A stretch of 54,998 bases of DNA, from positions 1 through 54,998 of the forward strand of contig DESQ01000020.1 of the NCBI GenBank assembly GCA_002361355.1, written 5' to 3'. Origin of the DNA: Lachnospiraceae bacterium UBA3310. GTDB taxonomy: Bacteria > Bacillota > Clostridia > Lachnospirales > Lachnospiraceae. A program made the translations under genes and the position numbers. Shown here one piece after another: positions 16,356-24,698 of this stretch (position 1 is its first letter; the number at the start of each line of letters is the position of its first letter). The notes below the pieces were generated by a model. The model had not been told where the DNA came from, did no database searches, and saw nothing but the letters and a program-made list of their open reading frames with translations.

Positions 16356-17633
16356 TCACCCCGGCTCTGCGATCCTGCTCACGCCCACATAGATTTCCGA
16401 GATCTTATACCAGGTCGGATAGTCCACAATACCCGACTGGGGAAGATTAAAGACTCTCTGGAAGGTGCGCACGGCGTTTGCGGTGTTGTTCCCGTAGATG
16501 CCGTCGGCGGTGACTTTTGGGATGGCGGGGTAGTTTTGGGCAATGCGGTTTAACTGCTGCTGGATCTGCAGTACTTTATCCCCGGAGGCGCCGATGTTTA
16601 AGTTGTAACCGGGCCAGGAGGAGGGAACACCGGAAACTGCCACCGCAGTGTTGATATACATGTCGCTTCCGTAGTAGTAGCGGATGATCTGGATCGGGGT
16701 ATAGCCCTCGTCGCCGAGATATTTCGAACCCCACTGGCTTAAGCCGTCGCAGGTTACGTTCCTGCCGTCACAGTAAGAAGTGAAGATGGGTTGGCGCACG
16801 CCGGGGCGGGAGAGGTAGTTTGCAAAAATGGAATCCACCAGCCGGTCAATGTTAGTGTAGATGTTTCGGCCGTGAATCCACTTCTGGTCGTAGGCGGTGG
16901 AGGAGGTGATGGTGAAGTTATATCCCTGGTTCCGATACCATTCGGTGTAAACCCGGTTCAGGGTGAAGGACATGATCGCCAGCGTGTTTGCATAGATGGC
17001 GTTTTCCGGCCAGGTAGCGTAGATCTCAGAGGATACCACATTTTTGATATAGTCGCGGTAACGGACATAGTAGTTAGCCGCGGTGGAATCCGAGGGGACG
17101 CCATCGTGTACAATGATATATTCGGGAATGACCACGCGGCTTAAGACGATCTCGCCGGATTCGTCCATGGGTTTGATCTCATCTTCGGGAATCTTGGGCG
17201 GATAGTCACCGTAGAGCGTGTGATCGGGGATAGCGATGATCTCCTCCGTATCCGGTGTCGTTTCCGTGGGTGTCATTTCAATGTTTTGGATGGCGGTGAC
17301 ATCCGGCAGTACCTCCACACCGGACACGATGACAGGCTCATAGCCGGGAGCGGTGACGGAAACCGTGTACTCAGAGTAAGGCATGGGAGAATTGGGAGTC
17401 AGGCTGTATTGCAGGGGAGGGGTTCTCAGATCCACTGTGTCAGTCTGCCCCGAGGAATCGGTGCGCAGTGTTTCCACGGTGGAATCCGGCTCACCGGTGA
17501 AGGAGATGGTAATTGATGCGTTTTCTATGGGGATCAGTCCCACGTTTGCGGTTACATTGATTTGCAGCTTTCCGACTGCATCATCTTCGGTCTGTGTATT
17601 TGCTGGAGTTGGCTCCATTCTGTTTACATCCAT
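16356..17633 (-). CDS. SpoIID-like protein with peptidoglycan-binding domain
   Basis: The 425-residue protein has three parts. Residues about 20-120 resemble a carboxypeptidase-regulatory/Ig-like beta domain (ENASITISF, SGQTDTVDL). Residues about 175-330 resemble the SpoIID/LytB domain: YYVRYRDYIKNVVSSEIYATW, ALNR-like ANTLAIMSFTLNRVY, and CDGLSQWGSKYLGDEGYTPIQIIRYYYG. The C-terminus is a PG_binding_1 domain (ASGDKVLQIQQQLNRI, DGIYGNNTANAVRTFQ). SpoIID proteins cleave denuded glycan strands during engulfment, so a spore-envelope or cortex role is plausible. No signal peptide is visible from ATG 17633, which has GAGG 7 bp upstream. It diverges from the Hsp70-like operon with 93 bp between. Confidence 0.8.
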   Translation of the reverse strand: MDVNRMEPTPANTQTEDDAVGKLQINVTANVGLIPIENASITISFTGEPDSTVETLRTDSSGQTDTVDLRTPPLQYSLTPNSPMPYSEYTVSVTAPGYEPVIVSGVEVLPDVTAIQNIEMTPTETTPDTEEIIAIPDHTLYGDYPPKIPEDEIKPMDESGEIVLSRVVIPEYIIVHDGVPSDSTAANYYVRYRDYIKNVVSSEIYATWPENAIYANTLAIMSFTLNRVYTEWYRNQGYNFTITSSTAYDQKWIHGRNIYTNIDRLVDSIFANYLSRPGVRQPIFTSYCDGRNVTCDGLSQWGSKYLGDEGYTPIQIIRYYYGSDMYINTAVAVSGVPSSWPGYNLNIGASGDKVLQIQQQLNRIAQNYPAIPKVTADGIYGNNTANAVRTFQRVFNLPQSGIVDYPTWYKISEIYVGVSRIAEPG

Positions 17634-17690
17634 CCTGATACCTCATTCCTGGGATAGCATTTTTCTTAACCTTATGATATGCAATGAGGG

Positions 17691-17720
17691 TTGCACATGC
17701 TACCTTGAAAATGATATACT
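17691..17720 (+). promoter_or_regulatory. Promoter of the DUF5717-type operon
   Basis: TTGCAC (17691-17696) and TATACT (17715-17720) are spaced 18 bp apart. Only six bases separate the -10 box from the ATG at 17727, so the start site would coincide with the start codon and the mRNA would be leaderless. Confidence 0.55.
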
Positions 17721-17726
17721 ATCCAT

Positions 17727-20700
17727 ATGGTAGTGGACGAGATTTTAGACGGTAAATTTCATGCTGGGGACGGCTCTCTGGAGTTTTCCTGCCCGCGAGT
17801 TACTCTGTCCCTTCAGGCGGACGCGGCCTGTGAGGGGTCTTTTTTCGTGTACGGGCCGGAGGGTGTGGTGACAGAGGGGGAAGTGTCTGCTTCTGACCTT
17901 CGTATGGAGTGTGTGGCGACGCGCTTCGGCGGCAGTCAGGATGAGATATTCTATCGGTTTCATGCGGCCGGGATGGAAGCGGGGGAGGAAGTGTCTGGCT
18001 CGTTCCACATTATTTCAAACCGGGGAGAGTATTATCTGCCCTTTGAGGTGAAGGTGCTCCCGGACGAGATCATTTCCGGCATGGGGGAGATCCGCAATCT
18101 CTTTCATTTTACAAACCTGGCAAGGGAGAGCTGGGAAGAGGCTGTGAAGCTTTTTTATGATCCCGGATTTAAAAAGGTGTTTACCGGCCATGACAGGCAG
18201 TATTATGCCGCCTACAAGGGGCTTTCCGCAGTGCCGGGCAATGAGCACAACGTGGAAGAGTTCCTTTTGGAGATACATAAGAAAAAGCCGGTGGAGTTTA
18301 TTCCGGAGGAGAGGGAAATAAAAATCGAGGATCCTGTGGAGTCGGTGCGTTATACGCTTGTCATAAACCGGAACGGCTGGGGGTATACCAGACTGCAGAT
18401 CCGTGCGGAGGGAGATTTCATAAAACTTGCCGGGGAGACGGTGGGAGACGATGCCTTTCTGGGAAATATGTACCGGCTCTGCTATGATATTGATCATGAA
18501 AAGCTCCATAACGGATATAATTATGGGGCGATTCTGCTTGTGCGGGAGAGCGGGACGGTGCGGATCCCCGTCACCGTGGTGCAGCGCGCGGCCGGCGGCC
18601 TGCTTTTGGGAGCGAAAAGGGAAAAGAAACAGCTTGTGGTGCAGCTGATGGAATACTATCAGGCGCAACGGTTGAAAAAGATCGGGACGACAGTGTGGCT
18701 TACGGAGACGGAAAAGCTTCTCTCCCGCATGGAACAGCTCGACGATCAGGATACGGCCGTGAAGCTTTTCAGGGGTCAGCTTCTTTTGTCTCAGGAGCGC
18801 GGCAATGAGGCGAAATGGCAGATTGAAAAGCTGAGAGACCGTGTGGTTGCGGAGCGGGAGAAGAATCCGGCACTGTGGTGTTATTATCTTTACTTGACTA
18901 CATTAGTCAGTGACGAGGACGCCTACGTGGACGAGGTGGCGGAGACGGTAGGGAGAATTTATGAGAGGCGAAGGGGAGACTGGAGAATCGCCTGGCTGCT
19001 TCTGTACCTTTCCGAGGAGTATACGCAGAGCCCTTCACGAAGATGGATGCTTTTGGAAGAGATGTTTTCACGGCATTGTACTTCCCCGATGCTCTATATT
19101 GAGGCGTGGAATATTCTGTGCATGAATCCGGCCATGCTCCGGAAGCTGGATCTCTTTGAGGAACAGATATTGATTTATGCAGTCAAAAACGAGGTGATGC
19201 AGGAGGAGATTCTGTTACAGCTTGTATATCTTGCCGGACAAAAGCGGGGATACTCCGAAAGTTTGTTTCGTATCCTGAAAGGCTGCTACGAGCAGACGCA
19301 CAACAAAGAGGTTCTCCATGAGATCTGTACGCTGCTTATTAAGGGAAACCGCTGCGGAGAGGCGTATTTTCACTGGTATCAGGCAGGGGTGGAAGAAAAT
19401 CTCCGAATCACAAGGCTTTACGAGTATTATATGATGTCGCTTCCCGCGGATTATGACGGGGAGCTTCCCCGCATTGTGCTTTTGTATTTTGCCTATAAGA
19501 GTGATCTGCACTATGCGGTCACGGCGTATCTTTACGCTTATGTACATAAGCACAGGGAGGAACTGGCAGATATTTATGTAAACTATATGGCGGCCATGGA
19601 ACGTTTTGTCCTGGAGCAGATAAAAAGGGGCAGGATTAACAGGGATCTTGCTTATCTCTACAGTAACTTTATTGATCTTTCCATGATCGACGAACAGACG
19701 GCCAGGTCTCTGGTGTCTTTGCTTTTTATGCGGGAGGTCAATACCGGAGAGGAAAAGATCAAAGAAGTGATGCTGGCCTATTCCTGCCGGGCGGACATCA
19801 AGCGCTTTCCAATGACGGAAGGCAGGGCGTTTGTGCCGGTCTATGAGAGCGGCTGCAAGGTTCTTCTGGGGGACGGTGAGGGGAACTGCTTTACGGCCAG
19901 CGTGGATTATTCCGTGAAAGAATTGATGAATCCGGTCAGGCTTGCGCTTATGATCGCGCCGTTTGTGAGAAATCATCTGGGCTATGCGGTTTATGCCTGC
20001 TATGAGTATCAGCATACCTTTGCGGTGCAGGAGGACAATGCGGATCTTTTTGTGCTGCTGTCTGTCTCGGATCGGATCGAGGAGGAGGAAAAACGAAAGA
20101 TTCGTCCCATGGTGGTGGATTTTTTCTATGAAAAGGACAGAATGCGGGAGCTTGACGAGTACCTGTTGTCCTTGAAGCCCCCGGATGTGAGCCGTAAGGA
20201 CAGGGGAAAGATTGTCCGTTATATGGTCAGCCGCGGCATGTACGAGGAGGCGCGCGAATGGGTGAAACTGTTTGGGCCTTATGATATAGATGCGAAGACG
20301 CTGCTTAAACTGGCAAGCAGACTGTTGGAGCTGACGGAGACAGAGGAGGATCCTCTGATGACAGGAATGCTCTTTTATGTGGTGCAGAAGGGAAAGTATG
20401 ACGACAATGTATTGAATTATCTGGTACAATGGTTTTCGGGCACCATCAAGGAAATGCGCGATGTGTGGCGTATCGCGGAGTCCTTCGGTGTGGATACCTT
20501 TAAACTGTGTGAGCGGATGCTGGTGCAGATGCTCTACACGGGAGCCCATGTGGGAGAGAAGTTAGAGATCTTTCGTTCTTACAGCAAGGGCGGCGGCAGC
20601 GAGAGGATCCGGGCGGCGTTTGTGTCGGCATGCTGTTATGATTATGTGGTGAAAGAGGAGATTACGGATTCCTATGTGTTTGAGAGCGTGCGGCAGTTGT

Positions 20701-21278
20701 ATCAGGAGGACGCGCCGCTGCATCTGGTCTGCAAAATTGCCTGGCTGCACTATTATGCCGACAGGGAGCGGAGTGAGGATGAGGAGAGGATCTGCGCCGC
20801 TTTTTTGGAGTCGCTGTTGGCGCAGGGGATTGTGATGCCCTTTTACAAAAGCTATTATGGCAGTATGCCGCAGCTTAGTGCTTATCTGGACAAGACGATG
20901 GTGGAATACCGGGCGGAGTCCGGCGGGCGGGTTATGATCCACTATCTGATTCAGGACGAAGGGGAGAGCGGGAAAGAGTATACCCACGAGGAGATGCGGA
21001 ACATGTTCGGCGGCATCTGCGTCAAGGATTTTATTCTTTTTTTCGGGGAGAAGCTTCAATATTATATCACGGAAGATTCAGCTTCCGGCGAACAGTTGAC
21101 GGCAAGCAATTCCATAAGCAAAAGTGACGCCGGGGAGGAAGGCGGCGAGGGCAGATTCAGTATTTTGAACGATATTATGATCGGAAAGACCCTGCATGAC
21201 TACGATACGGTGAGCGATTTACTTTTTGAGTATTTCAGGCAGGATCATATGGTGGAGCAGATATTTGTTCCCAGGTGA
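17727..21278 (+). CDS. Large beta-domain plus alpha-solenoid protein (DUF5717-type)
   Basis: This is a 1183-residue cytoplasmic protein of unknown function. The first 310 residues look like two beta-sandwich domains (FSCPRVTLSLQADAACEGSF; IKIEDPVESVRYTLVINRNG) separated by a short helical segment. The rest is almost wholly helical, with paired helices like a TPR/HEAT solenoid. No signal peptide, membrane segment or catalytic motif is visible. From memory it resembles the Lachnospiraceae family DUF5717; no search was done. The ATG at 17727 has no Shine-Dalgarno site and lies at the predicted transcription start. It is the first gene of a four-gene operon, 10 bp before the Hsp70-like gene. Confidence 0.8.
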   Translation: MVVDEILDGKFHAGDGSLEFSCPRVTLSLQADAACEGSFFVYGPEGVVTEGEVSASDLRMECVATRFGGSQDEIFYRFHAAGMEAGEEVSGSFHIISNRGEYYLPFEVKVLPDEIISGMGEIRNLFHFTNLARESWEEAVKLFYDPGFKKVFTGHDRQYYAAYKGLSAVPGNEHNVEEFLLEIHKKKPVEFIPEEREIKIEDPVESVRYTLVINRNGWGYTRLQIRAEGDFIKLAGETVGDDAFLGNMYRLCYDIDHEKLHNGYNYGAILLVRESGTVRIPVTVVQRAAGGLLLGAKREKKQLVVQLMEYYQAQRLKKIGTTVWLTETEKLLSRMEQLDDQDTAVKLFRGQLLLSQERGNEAKWQIEKLRDRVVAEREKNPALWCYYLYLTTLVSDEDAYVDEVAETVGRIYERRRGDWRIAWLLLYLSEEYTQSPSRRWMLLEEMFSRHCTSPMLYIEAWNILCMNPAMLRKLDLFEEQILIYAVKNEVMQEEILLQLVYLAGQKRGYSESLFRILKGCYEQTHNKEVLHEICTLLIKGNRCGEAYFHWYQAGVEENLRITRLYEYYMMSLPADYDGELPRIVLLYFAYKSDLHYAVTAYLYAYVHKHREELADIYVNYMAAMERFVLEQIKRGRINRDLAYLYSNFIDLSMIDEQTARSLVSLLFMREVNTGEEKIKEVMLAYSCRADIKRFPMTEGRAFVPVYESGCKVLLGDGEGNCFTASVDYSVKELMNPVRLALMIAPFVRNHLGYAVYACYEYQHTFAVQEDNADLFVLLSVSDRIEEEEKRKIRPMVVDFFYEKDRMRELDEYLLSLKPPDVSRKDRGKIVRYMVSRGMYEEAREWVKLFGPYDIDAKTLLKLASRLLELTETEEDPLMTGMLFYVVQKGKYDDNVLNYLVQWFSGTIKEMRDVWRIAESFGVDTFKLCERMLVQMLYTGAHVGEKLEIFRSYSKGGGSERIRAAFVSACCYDYVVKEEITDSYVFESVRQLYQEDAPLHLVCKIAWLHYYADRERSEDEERICAAFLESLLAQGIVMPFYKSYYGSMPQLSAYLDKTMVEYRAESGGRVMIHYLIQDEGESGKEYTHEEMRNMFGGICVKDFILFFGEKLQYYITEDSASGEQLTASNSISKSDAGEEGGEGRFSILNDIMIGKTLHDYDTVSDLLFEYFRQDHMVEQIFVPR

Positions 21279-21288
21279 GGGGAAAGCC

Positions 21289-22602
21289 ATGTTTTTGGAG
21301 CGGAAAGAGGAGGAAAAACCGCATAAGGGAAGTGTGCTTGCGGGTTATGACCTGGGACAGAGGTATGCCCAGATCAGCTACTGCCTTTTTGGACAGGGGG
21401 ACGTGGAGACGGTGGCGCCCGTGATGGGGACGAAGCAGTATAACATTCCGTTTATGTTATGTAAACGAAAAGGGACGAACCAGTGGCTTTATGGTAAGGA
21501 GGCAGTGAAGAGCAGCGAAGAGGAAGATATGTTTCCGGTGGAGGATCTTCTGTCCCTTGCCAGGGAGGGACAAAAGCTGGAGATTGACGGGGATTCCTAT
21601 GATCCGACTGCGCTTTTGACTCTTTTCATTAAAAAGAGCCTTGGCCTTTTGGGCATGATTTCCCCGTTGGAAAATATTGCCGCTTTCATGTTTACGGTGG
21701 ACAGGATGGATGACCGTATGGTGGAAATTCTGCTGCAGGTGGCTGCCAATCTGAATTTGAAAACCGGGCGTATTTATTTCCAGAGCCATACGGAGAGCCT
21801 TTATTCCTTTATGCTGTATCAGCCGTCGCAGCTTTGGGCTTATCAGGTGGTGATCTGCGAGCATGATGGCAGATATTTAAAGACTTACCGCATGGAGTGC
21901 AATAAGAGAACTACGCCGATCGTTGCGCTGATCGAGGAGGCGAGTTACGAGACGCTGGTGGTTCCGTTGGAGGATGAAGAGGAGGATGTCAAGGAAGACG
22001 CCTTTCGTCTGGCGGACGAGCGGTTCTTATCCATTTTGGAACAGATGTGCGAGGGGCGTATCGTCTCCTCCGCATATCTGTTGGGGGATGGTTTCAGGGA
22101 GGAGTGGCACAAAAAATCCCTGCAATTTTTATGCCGGGGCAGACGGGTGTTTCAGGGAAACAATCTGTTCAGCAGGGGGGCGGTTTACAGTCTTTTGGAG
22201 AAATTCGATCCCTGTGAGGCAGGGCAGACCCACATCTTTTTGGGGGAGGATAAGCTGAAGGCGAATATCGGCATGCGCGTGCTCCGACAGGGAAAGGAAT
22301 CCTATTACGCCCTTTTGGATGCCGGGGAGAGCTGGTATGAACTGCACAAATCCTGTGAGATCCTTCTGGGACAGGAGAAGGAACTCTCCTTTGTCATAAC
22401 GCCGCTCACAGGGAAAAACGCTGAGACGCGGACAGTTCCCCTGGAGGGGGCGAGGCAGACAGGCGCGCCTTTCACCAGATACGCGCTGGAGGTGGCGATG
22501 GCTTCGTCCGATACGGTGCGGGTCAGGGTGACTGATCTGGGATTGGGAGAATTTTTTCCGTCGGCAGGACAGATGTGGGAGGAATCGTTTCAGATTTCAT
22601 GA
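21289..22602 (+). CDS. Divergent Hsp70/actin-fold ATPase-like protein (DUF5716-type)
   Basis: The 437-residue protein follows the Hsp70/actin order. The phosphate-1 motif is GYDLGQRYAQISYC near residue 20, as in Hsp70 GIDLGTT. A middle block, FMFTVDRMDDRMVEILLQVA then GRIYFQSHTESLYSFM, matches the Hsp70 stretch around VPAYFND and EPTAAAL. The expected phosphate-2 position reads VVICEHDGRYLKTYRM, so the DLGGGT glycines are mostly lost. The adenosine motif appears as AYLLGDGFREEW, followed by NNLFSRGAVYSLL. The fold is inferred from motif order, and ATPase activity is uncertain. No substrate-binding domain like that of DnaK is seen. From memory it resembles DUF5716. The start follows GAGGGG. 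Confidence 0.75.
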   Translation: MFLERKEEEKPHKGSVLAGYDLGQRYAQISYCLFGQGDVETVAPVMGTKQYNIPFMLCKRKGTNQWLYGKEAVKSSEEEDMFPVEDLLSLAREGQKLEIDGDSYDPTALLTLFIKKSLGLLGMISPLENIAAFMFTVDRMDDRMVEILLQVAANLNLKTGRIYFQSHTESLYSFMLYQPSQLWAYQVVICEHDGRYLKTYRMECNKRTTPIVALIEEASYETLVVPLEDEEEDVKEDAFRLADERFLSILEQMCEGRIVSSAYLLGDGFREEWHKKSLQFLCRGRRVFQGNNLFSRGAVYSLLEKFDPCEAGQTHIFLGEDKLKANIGMRVLRQGKESYYALLDAGESWYELHKSCEILLGQEKELSFVITPLTGKNAETRTVPLEGARQTGAPFTRYALEVAMASSDTVRVRVTDLGLGEFFPSAGQMWEESFQIS

Positions 22603-22622
22603 ACTGAGGGACAAAAGAGAAA

Positions 22623-23471
22623 ATGAGCAGTCAGATAATTTTGGGAACCGGCAGGCGTGCCGAACATCCCTACTATGTGGAAAGATTTTATGTAAACCTA
22701 TATTCGGTGGAAGAACTGTGCTTTCTCTTTGTGGACAGGGCGGAGCTTCTGGATGGGGAGATCGTGCAGCGGGGGCTGATCCGGTGGTTGGATGAGGAGT
22801 GCGGTCTTGGGGATCTGGCTCATGAGCTGGATGCGCTGATAAACAGAAAGGGCTCCACGGCGGCTTATGTGGGTGCGATTCTGGAATATGTGAATATCTA
22901 TCCCGCCGATGTGATCCAGCGGACAGAGGAGATTGTGAGAGGCAATGAGGGGTTGAGCCCCTACGAGCGGCAGAAAGCGAAGGCGGATTTCCTGCTGGGA
23001 GAGAAGCGGTATCTGGCGGCCTTACAACAGTACCAGAATCTGACCTACGAAGTGCCTGATCATGAGAAGCTGCTTCTGGCAAGACTTTACCACAACATGG
23101 GTGTGGCATGTGCGGGTATGTTTCTGTACGGACAGGCGGCGGACTGGTTTTTGAAGGCCTACGAGACCGACGGGAAGCGGGAGGGTCTTACGATGTATCT
23201 GGCGGCTCTGCGTATGGGACAGCAGGAGAACGCATATATTGATTATATTGCACAACACCCGGAGTATCACGACTTATCTCTGGAGGTGGAGCGTATGGTG
23301 AAACGGGCGGAAGGGTCATTCGAGGGAACGGACGAAAACAGGATGCTTGTCACTTATCAGGTCATGAAGGATGAAGGGGCGGGGGCGCTTGGAAGCTCCA
23401 CTCCCTACTATGAGGAGATTGAGAAGCTGACCGCAGGACTGAAAAGTAGTTACCGCAGGAGCATGAGTTAG
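22623..23471 (+). CDS. TPR-like helical protein of the Hsp70-like operon
   Basis: The 282-residue soluble protein is unrecognised at family level. The middle part (about 115-220) looks like TPR units: ADFLLGEKRYLAALQQYQNL, ARLYHNMGVACAGMFLYGQA and ADWFLKAYETDGKREGL. The N-terminal 100 residues form a separate helical domain (YSVEELCFLFVDRAELLDGE). No signal peptide or membrane segment is present. It begins 20 bp after the Hsp70-like gene and ends 16 bp before the membrane-protein gene, so all four genes are very likely one transcript. A scaffold or co-chaperone role beside the Hsp70-like protein is inference. One TTATGTAAAC copy lies near its 5' end (22688). Confidence 0.75.
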   Translation: MSSQIILGTGRRAEHPYYVERFYVNLYSVEELCFLFVDRAELLDGEIVQRGLIRWLDEECGLGDLAHELDALINRKGSTAAYVGAILEYVNIYPADVIQRTEEIVRGNEGLSPYERQKAKADFLLGEKRYLAALQQYQNLTYEVPDHEKLLLARLYHNMGVACAGMFLYGQAADWFLKAYETDGKREGLTMYLAALRMGQQENAYIDYIAQHPEYHDLSLEVERMVKRAEGSFEGTDENRMLVTYQVMKDEGAGALGSSTPYYEEIEKLTAGLKSSYRRSMS

Positions 23472-23487
23472 AGGACGAGGAGGAAAA

Positions 23488-24672
23488 ATGGGCTTTATAA
23501 AGAGACTGTTTGACAGATTTCGCAGGGATTATGACGAGTACGATGAGGAAGAGTGGGAAGAGGAGGAATCTCCGCGGGAGATAGACTTTAACAATAAGGA
23601 ACAGAGAAACGACTATGTGAGAAACTGCCTCGAAAAGATGGCGGAAGCGACAAAGGAGTTAGAGAACCTGAACTTCGAGTATAACATGGTCACCTCTTAC
23701 CTGAAAGATATGGAAGAGATCGAAGCGCTGCCGCCGGAGGAGAGCGAACAGCTCAAAGACTGTGCCAAACGGGTATCTCTTCTACAGGAGAGAAAGACGG
23801 ACTTTATGGGGCGTCCCCACCGGATCACGGATGAGAAGTACCGCATGGTGGAACGCATGGAAGACCAGATGGAGGAGGCTTACGAAAAAATCACGGATGC
23901 AGAGAATTATCAGGAGTTAATCCGCAAGGACTTAAGCCGCCTGGAGGGGGAAAAGCATGCTTATCTTTACCGTAAGAACGAGGTGATGCGGCTGATCTCC
24001 GATACAAAAGGCATGGCTGTTATCTGCGTGACGGCGCTTGGCCTGTGTGTGCTGCTGCTCCTGTTCTTACAGTTTTTCCTTGAAATGGACACACAGCTTG
24101 GCTACCTTCTCACGGCGGGGGCGGCGGCGATTGTGATCACCCTGATCTATGTCAAGCATATGGATGCCAGGCGGGAACTGAGACGGGTGGAGACGGGGAT
24201 CAACAAGATTATCCTCTTGCAGAATAAGGTGAAAATCCGCTATGTGAACAATACCAACCTTCTCGAGTATCTCTACATGAAGTACGGCGTATCCAGCGCC
24301 AAGGAACTGACGGAAATGTGGGAGAATTACAAGCTGGAGAAGGAAGAGCGCGAGAGATTCCGCAGGGCGGAGCTTGACCTGGATTACAACGAGCAGGAAC
24401 TCTTGCAGATGTTAAAGTGCTATCAGATACAGGATCCGGCCATCTGGCTCCATCAGACGGAGGCAATTCTGGATCCAAAGGAAATGGTGGAGATCAGGCA
24501 CAACCTGATTATCCGCAGACAGTCTTTGCGGCGGCGTATGGACTATAACAAGGATGTAGTGGCCGGGACTTCCCAGAGGGATATCAAGGCGCTTGTGGAG
24601 CGGTATCCGAAGTACGCAAAAGAGATCATGAAGACGGTGGAAGAGTACGAACAGAAATTCAATGCCAAATAG
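23488..24672 (+). CDS. Coiled-coil membrane protein of the Hsp70-like operon
   Basis: The 394-residue protein has a very acidic N-terminal stretch near residue 15-30 (EYDEEEWEEEE), then a long charged coiled coil to about 165. Two adjacent membrane helices follow: AVICVTALGLCVLLLLFLQF near 173-195, and LLTAGAAAIVITLIYV just after. A second cytoplasmic coiled coil reaches the C-terminus. Both long parts should face the cytoplasm, with only a short external loop. No known domain is recognised. It is last in the operon after the solenoid, Hsp70-like and TPR-like genes and could anchor that complex to the membrane; this is inferred from order and topology only. The start follows GAGGAGGA. Confidence 0.78.
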   Translation: MGFIKRLFDRFRRDYDEYDEEEWEEEESPREIDFNNKEQRNDYVRNCLEKMAEATKELENLNFEYNMVTSYLKDMEEIEALPPEESEQLKDCAKRVSLLQERKTDFMGRPHRITDEKYRMVERMEDQMEEAYEKITDAENYQELIRKDLSRLEGEKHAYLYRKNEVMRLISDTKGMAVICVTALGLCVLLLLFLQFFLEMDTQLGYLLTAGAAAIVITLIYVKHMDARRELRRVETGINKIILLQNKVKIRYVNNTNLLEYLYMKYGVSSAKELTEMWENYKLEKEERERFRRAELDLDYNEQELLQMLKCYQIQDPAIWLHQTEAILDPKEMVEIRHNLIIRRQSLRRRMDYNKDVVAGTSQRDIKALVERYPKYAKEIMKTVEEYEQKFNAK

Positions 24673-24698
24673 AAGAGGCGGAAAGGAATCAGTAGAAT

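Noticed and set aside
19546..19560. Additional 10-mer copy at CTTATGTACATAAG
   Set aside because: It contains TTATGTA and TACATAA as a palindrome but lacks the AAAC/GTTT end, so it was not counted.
19215..20549. A 444-codon open frame on the minus strand
   Set aside because: It is antisense to the 1183-residue gene, with low-complexity basic sequence and no start signal; it is a shadow frame.
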